Origin: Hyphomonas sp.
Lineage (GTDB): Bacteria; Pseudomonadota; Alphaproteobacteria; Caulobacterales; Hyphomonadaceae
Assembly: GCA_024743015.1 (NCBI GenBank)
Contig: JANSXJ010000121.1
Span: forward strand, 1 to 9,773
Direction of reading: 5' to 3'
DNA length: 9,773 nucleotides
Shown: in pieces, positions 6,182-9,773 of the stretch
Layout: each line of letters opens with the position of its first letter
How positions within the stretch are numbered: the stretch's first letter is position 1
The notes under the pieces: generated by a model
Seen by the model: the letters and a program-made list of their open reading frames with translations, nothing else
Databases searched by the model: none
Told to the model about the DNA's origin: nothing
Program-made: the position numbers and the translations under genes

Positions 6182-8158
6182 CTACTCCGCCGGAACCGCT
6201 CGAGGAACGGGCGCTTTCCGGTTGGCATAAGCGTGCCGACGGTCGGCCACCGCGATCAGCCCCCCAAACGCCATCATCAGGGCGCCTATCCAGATCCAAA
6301 TCACCATCGGATGATAATAGACGCTGACCACCCAGCCATCCTCCAGATTGCCGTCGCCCTTGGCGGCATAGAGAATTCGAGTTGCGCCAACTTCCATTGC
6401 TCCTTCGGTCGTGTTGTTGCGCTCAACCGGATACATTCGCTGCTCGGGGCTGAGCACGCCAATGCGGCGACCGTTCCGCTCGATCACAACCTGACCTGTT
6501 TCCGAGATATAGTTCGGCCCCTGCGCGCGGCGGACGTCTTCCAGACGGAATTCGTACCCAGCGACCGAGACGCTCTCGCCAAGTTTCAGACGGTCGACCT
6601 GTTCATCCGCCCACACGCCCATTGAAACCACACCTATGGTGGTCAGCGCTAGGCCGATATGGGCCAGGGCAAAACCGTGCGCTGCGCCGGGCAGAAGCGC
6701 AAATCGCTTGAGCAGGTTGCCAGCATTGGAATTGCCGCCGCCGATCCGCAGCTTGCGCGCATAGTTAAACACCGAACCAGCGAGCAACCAGACGGCAAGT
6801 GCAATTCCGAGCCCGCCGAGCACGGAGTTTCCGAACACCGCGACAGCGAGCCATGTTGGAATCGCGAGGCTCAGCATGATCAGCAGCGCCTTTTTTATCC
6901 GGCGCCAGCTATCGGCGCGCCATTTCATCAAAGGCGCAACTGCCATGAAGATGATCAGCACCGCCATGATCGGGCCAAACGTCCGCTCAAAATATGGCGG
7001 CCCAACGGTGATCTTGTCCCCGGTCATCGCGTCGATCACCAGGGGGTAGAACGTCCCCAGGAACACGGTCGCAGTGGAAACCACCAATAAGACATTGTTC
7101 AGAACGAGCCCGCTCTCACGGCTTTCGAGCTCGAAACCGGCGCCATGTGCAATCCGGCCGGACCGCAATGCATACAGGAACAAGGCCCCACCGGTCGCGA
7201 GGATCAGCAGCGCCAGAATGAAGATGCCCCGCCCCGGGTCGACCGCGAAGGCGTGCACGCTAGTCAATACGCCGGACCTTACGATGAACGTGCCCACCAG
7301 GCTGAGCGAGAAGGTCGTGATCGCCAGCAGAAGCGTCCAGCGCATGAAACTGCCACGGGCCTGCGCCACGAGGGTTGAGTGCACCAGCGCCGTCCCGGCG
7401 AGCCAGGGCATGAAGCTGACATTCTCCACCGGGTCCCAGAACCACCAACCGCCCCAACCGAGTTCATAATAGGCCCAGACGCTGCCGAGCACGATCCCGA
7501 TGGTCAGAAAACTCCAGGCCAGCAACACCCACGGCCGGACCCAGCGCGCCCACATCGCGTCGACCCGCCCTTCGATCAGCGCAGCCACAGCAAATGAGAA
7601 CGCCACCGAAAAACCGACATAGCCAAGATACAGAAATGGCGGATGGATCGCGAGGCCCGGGTCCTGGAGCAAAGGATTTAACCCAACCCCATTGTCCGGG
7701 ATGGGCGACATGCGCGTGAACGGATTTGAGCTGAAGATCAGAAAGGCGAGGAAGCCCGTCGTCGTCAGCCCCTGGACACCGATGGCACGGGCGCGCAGTC
7801 CCGCTGGCAGCGTCTTGCCAAACCAGACCATCGCTGCGCCGAACAGCGCCATGATCATCACCCAGAGCAGCATGGAGCCTTCATGATTGCCCCAGGTCCC
7901 GCTGAACTTGTAGATCATCGGCTTGCTTGTGTGGGAGTTGGCCGTGACCAGCTGAACACTGAAATCAGAGACCATGAAGGCGTATGCGAGCAACCCAAAG
8001 GCGAGCACACAAAGCAAAGCCTGCGCTATCGCGCTCCGATCCGCGAACACCATAGCCCGGCGATCGCCGATATGCGCGCCGTGCAATCCCATCCATGCCT
8101 GAAGCGCACTTATGAAAAGCGCGAGGATGAGGGCGATTTGACCAATCTCAGCGAGCAT
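6182..8158 (-). CDS. ccmF: Cytochrome c haem lyase subunit CcmF
   Basis: This 658-residue polytopic inner-membrane protein has the usual CcmF length. It works with CcmH and CcmI to move haem from CcmE to the apocytochrome in the periplasm. The haem-handling WWD motif is at about 234-253 (GWGGWWFWDPVENVSF). The conserved histidines sit where expected: His172 (AIHPPFLYLGY), His260 (LVHS), His302 (VHAFA) and His500 (FALAH). The GTWGNHEGS segment (87-95) is also typical. A large soluble periplasmic loop lies at about 520-612, just before the last membrane helix. The ATG at 8158 has a GGAAGA-type ribosome site. It begins the F-GH-I operon; ccmE, often directly upstream of ccmF, is absent, and a different gene sits there. 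The T-tract of a probable terminator ends only 14 bases before the ATG, so transcription must start very close by or come from read-through. Confidence 0.96.
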   Translation of the reverse strand: MLAEIGQIALILALFISALQAWMGLHGAHIGDRRAMVFADRSAIAQALLCVLAFGLLAYAFMVSDFSVQLVTANSHTSKPMIYKFSGTWGNHEGSMLLWVMIMALFGAAMVWFGKTLPAGLRARAIGVQGLTTTGFLAFLIFSSNPFTRMSPIPDNGVGLNPLLQDPGLAIHPPFLYLGYVGFSVAFSFAVAALIEGRVDAMWARWVRPWVLLAWSFLTIGIVLGSVWAYYELGWGGWWFWDPVENVSFMPWLAGTALVHSTLVAQARGSFMRWTLLLAITTFSLSLVGTFIVRSGVLTSVHAFAVDPGRGIFILALLILATGGALFLYALRSGRIAHGAGFELESRESGLVLNNVLLVVSTATVFLGTFYPLVIDAMTGDKITVGPPYFERTFGPIMAVLIIFMAVAPLMKWRADSWRRIKKALLIMLSLAIPTWLAVAVFGNSVLGGLGIALAVWLLAGSVFNYARKLRIGGGNSNAGNLLKRFALLPGAAHGFALAHIGLALTTIGVVSMGVWADEQVDRLKLGESVSVAGYEFRLEDVRRAQGPNYISETGQVVIERNGRRIGVLSPEQRMYPVERNNTTEGAMEVGATRILYAAKGDGNLEDGWVVSVYYHPMVIWIWIGALMMAFGGLIAVADRRHAYANRKAPVPRAVPAE

Positions 8159-8172
8159 TGTCTTCCGTGAAC

Positions 8173-8199
8173 AAAAAGGCGGGCCGCCATGGTCCGCCT
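8173..8199 (-). terminator. Probable intrinsic terminator after the amidohydrolase gene, just before ccmF
   Basis: On the minus strand AGGCGG (8194-8199) pairs with CCGCCT (8177-8182), followed by TTTTT (8173-8177). After one A/C mismatch the stem gains two more G-C pairs, leaving the loop ATGGC. This is the form of a rho-independent terminator for the gene ending at 8264. There is no T-run for the plus strand. Because it lies 14 bases before the ccmF ATG, it may also act as an attenuator or a 5' stabilising hairpin. Confidence 0.65.
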
Positions 8200-8207
8200 C
8201 TCTGCGA

Positions 8208-8238
8208 TCTATATGTCAGACCCGACGCTACAAACCAA
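8208..8238 (-). promoter_or_regulatory. Weak candidate promoter for the ccm operon
   Basis: On the minus strand TATAGA (8208-8213) could be a -10 box. TTGGTT (8233-8238) could be its -35 box, but the 19-base spacing is long. Transcription would start near 8201, placing the hairpin at 8173-8199 at the very 5' end of the ccmF mRNA. The remainder of the 105-base gap holds nothing else I can identify. Confidence 0.2.
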
Positions 8239-8263
8239 TGCTTCGTCTGGCCGCAGGCGAACC

Positions 8264-9727
8264 CTATTCCGCCGCAACTTTCGCTGCTTGTTCGCTTAGA
8301 ATATGGAGCGGTGGTTCGCTTGCCCAATCAGCGATCTGTTCCAGATCATAGTGACGACAAGCTTCCATCAGCATACGCACTTCCGTCCACATATCTCCGT
8401 CTACAATCGGCATGAACAGGTCTGCAATATTGTCGATGCCGAGATACGTACGAACGCCCGCATTCTTGAGCTTCACGAATGGGCCGATGGAGTTGTGGAG
8501 CGGCCCCTGCATTGGCAGCTGTTTCATGGAGAGCGCCGCGGATGGACAGATTACGATGCCGACATCTGCTTCCTTGCAGAGCGCGACGATGCGGTCCTGC
8601 TCGCTTTCATCCTTGGCCGAAACCGAGATTGAGTGAATGCCATAGACCCGGCCCTGCATGCCATGCTCGATCGTCTTGAGGCAGAGGAGCTCCGTTTCAT
8701 GCTGGAAGGGGTTGTTCTCCTGGTCGACATGGACCTCAACCATCTTGTTGAGCTCCTTGGCCGTCTCCATGACGATGTCGAGGTGTTTTTCTTCTTGCGG
8801 TCGGTCGCGTGAAGGCAGTCCGCCGCAGAAATCAGCGAGCTTGCACGCTTCGATATATTGCTCGCGAGACGATTCATCCAGGACACCCTCGAGCGGCTGC
8901 ACACCAATCTCGAACCGGATTTTGTCTTTGAACCGCTCCTTGACCTCAACCGCGGCGTGGATCGGCTTGAGGCCGATAATGCTGTCAGCATCCACCATGG
9001 TCCGGCAATATTGCGAGCCCTGATCAACGACAGTCTGCAAAGCGCGAGAGATCCGCTCAACCAGGTCTTCATGCGTGTAGTTTTCTTTGAGGTGGCGATA
9101 GAGTTCCCACTTCTTCTCCATGTCGGCAAAGCCGAGCGCCAGGTTTTCCGGCGAAATCAGGTAGGCTTTGTCGAAATGCCCGTGATGGTTCGACCACCCG
9201 CCGCGCTGACGAACGAGTTCGAGGAAGCGTTGGCGCAAGTCCCAAGGCCGGTCATCGCTGCGGATCGCGTAGGAATATGTGCCTTTTTCGAGATCGGAGA
9301 GGACCAGTTCGATCGTTTCCTTGGCGACGGCGCGATCGGTATAGAGCGGAATGCCGTGCTTTACCGAAAGGGACCGGATGCTGGCTGCATCAGAGGCTTC
9401 GTCATATGTGGAGTCGCCGGTGAGGATGTTGACGACGAAATCGACTTTACCGTCCTGGATGAGCGTTTTGATGTTCGGCTCTTCGTCACTTGAGATCTTG
9501 CGAGCAGCAATCGACTCGACGCCATTCTCGGCCAAAAATCTGTGGGTGCCTGGGGTCGCGTATAGTCCCACCCCGACCTCTGCCATTTTCCGACAGGCAT
9601 CGAGCAGAAATTCTTTATCTTCCATCGCCCCTGCGCTGATCAGAAGAGACCGTTGCTGCCCCTTGGCCAGCATTTTCAGGTTGAACCCGATCAGGTCGAT
9701 TTTTGAGTGAGTGTCCAGCGCAGCCAT
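8264..9727 (-). CDS. MGS-like domain fused to a cytosine-deaminase-like amidohydrolase; substrate unknown
   Basis: This 487-residue protein has no signal peptide and is presumably cytoplasmic. Residues about 25-150 resemble the MGS-like (methylglyoxal synthase fold) allosteric domain of CarB. With CarB-like spacing, the phosphate/nucleotide-site residues appear as Lys38, Thr58 and Thr61 (ATPGT), Lys77 and Asn100. Residues about 165-485 are a metal-dependent amidohydrolase barrel closest to E. coli cytosine deaminase CodA as I recall it. The metal ligands would be His182 and His184 (HGH), His333 (VHVDQ) and Asp432 (GIDN), with the active-site His365 (IHS). The spacings 333-365-432 equal those of CodA 214-246-313. 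CodA Glu217 is Gln336 and its substrate Gln156 is Leu279, so cytosine is an unlikely substrate. The ATG at 9727 has AGAGGA six bases upstream. The promoter lies outside the window, since only 46 bases remain upstream. I do not recognise a named gene with this architecture. Confidence 0.85.
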   Translation of the reverse strand: MAALDTHSKIDLIGFNLKMLAKGQQRSLLISAGAMEDKEFLLDACRKMAEVGVGLYATPGTHRFLAENGVESIAARKISSDEEPNIKTLIQDGKVDFVVNILTGDSTYDEASDAASIRSLSVKHGIPLYTDRAVAKETIELVLSDLEKGTYSYAIRSDDRPWDLRQRFLELVRQRGGWSNHHGHFDKAYLISPENLALGFADMEKKWELYRHLKENYTHEDLVERISRALQTVVDQGSQYCRTMVDADSIIGLKPIHAAVEVKERFKDKIRFEIGVQPLEGVLDESSREQYIEACKLADFCGGLPSRDRPQEEKHLDIVMETAKELNKMVEVHVDQENNPFQHETELLCLKTIEHGMQGRVYGIHSISVSAKDESEQDRIVALCKEADVGIVICPSAALSMKQLPMQGPLHNSIGPFVKLKNAGVRTYLGIDNIADLFMPIVDGDMWTEVRMLMEACRHYDLEQIADWASEPPLHILSEQAAKVAAE

Positions 9728-9773
9728 GGTTGATCCTCTCTATGTGCCGTGTTCGCCACTGCAGCCGAGCGGT

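Noticed and set aside
1..9773. Mobile element, CRISPR array, defence system, tRNA or rRNA
   Set aside because: All coding space is filled by metabolic, transport and ccm genes. I saw no transposase or integrase motifs, regularly spaced repeats, cloverleaf-like sequence or rRNA-like stretches.

Overview
The window carries seven genes, nearly all on the minus strand, with no gap over 300 bases. It looks like an ordinary chromosomal stretch of an alphaproteobacterium. The basis is moderately high GC, a system I cytochrome c maturation block (ccmF, ccmG/H, ccmI), tight gene packing and the flavour of the protein sequences. A marine or hyphomonad-like lineage would fit, but this is inference. I see no tRNA, rRNA, IS element, integrase, CRISPR array or phage gene.

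Layout, left to right. (1) Bases 1-432, plus strand: the C-terminal part of a class III (CaiB/BaiF) CoA-transferase that enters from outside the window. (2) Bases 417-2428, minus strand: a leuC-leuD pair for a [4Fe-4S] isopropylmalate-dehydratase-type enzyme. The two genes overlap by one base, and leuD meets the CoA-transferase tail to tail with a 16-base overlap. leuC probably starts at a TTG behind a perfect AGGAGG; a 16-bp perfect palindrome lies just upstream. (3) Bases 2506-4179, minus strand: a sodium/solute symporter very close to Vibrio vSGLT. It has its own TTGACA promoter, overlapped by a LacI-type palindrome. (4) Bases 4299-8158, minus strand: ccmF, a single-reading-frame ccmG-ccmH fusion, and ccmI, packed as one translationally coupled operon for haem attachment to c-type apocytochromes. 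(5) Bases 8264-9727, minus strand: a two-domain protein with an MGS-like domain (as at the C-terminus of CarB) fused to a cytosine-deaminase-like amidohydrolase. A probable intrinsic terminator separates it from ccmF.

How the genes work together. The ccm genes form one functional unit: CcmG and CcmH handle apocytochrome thiols, CcmI binds the apocytochrome, and CcmF/CcmH ligate the haem. CcmABCD and CcmE must be encoded elsewhere. The symporter is probably a sugar-regulated uptake gene. The LeuCD pair beside a CoA-transferase may act on a C5 branched dicarboxylate rather than in leucine synthesis, but this is only suggested. The most unusual items are the MGS-amidohydrolase fusion, whose metal ligands are intact while its catalytic Glu and substrate Gln are replaced, and the CcmG-CcmH fusion. 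Comparisons with E. coli CodA, CarB, LeuCD, CcmFGH and Vibrio vSGLT are made from memory of those proteins, not from a search.
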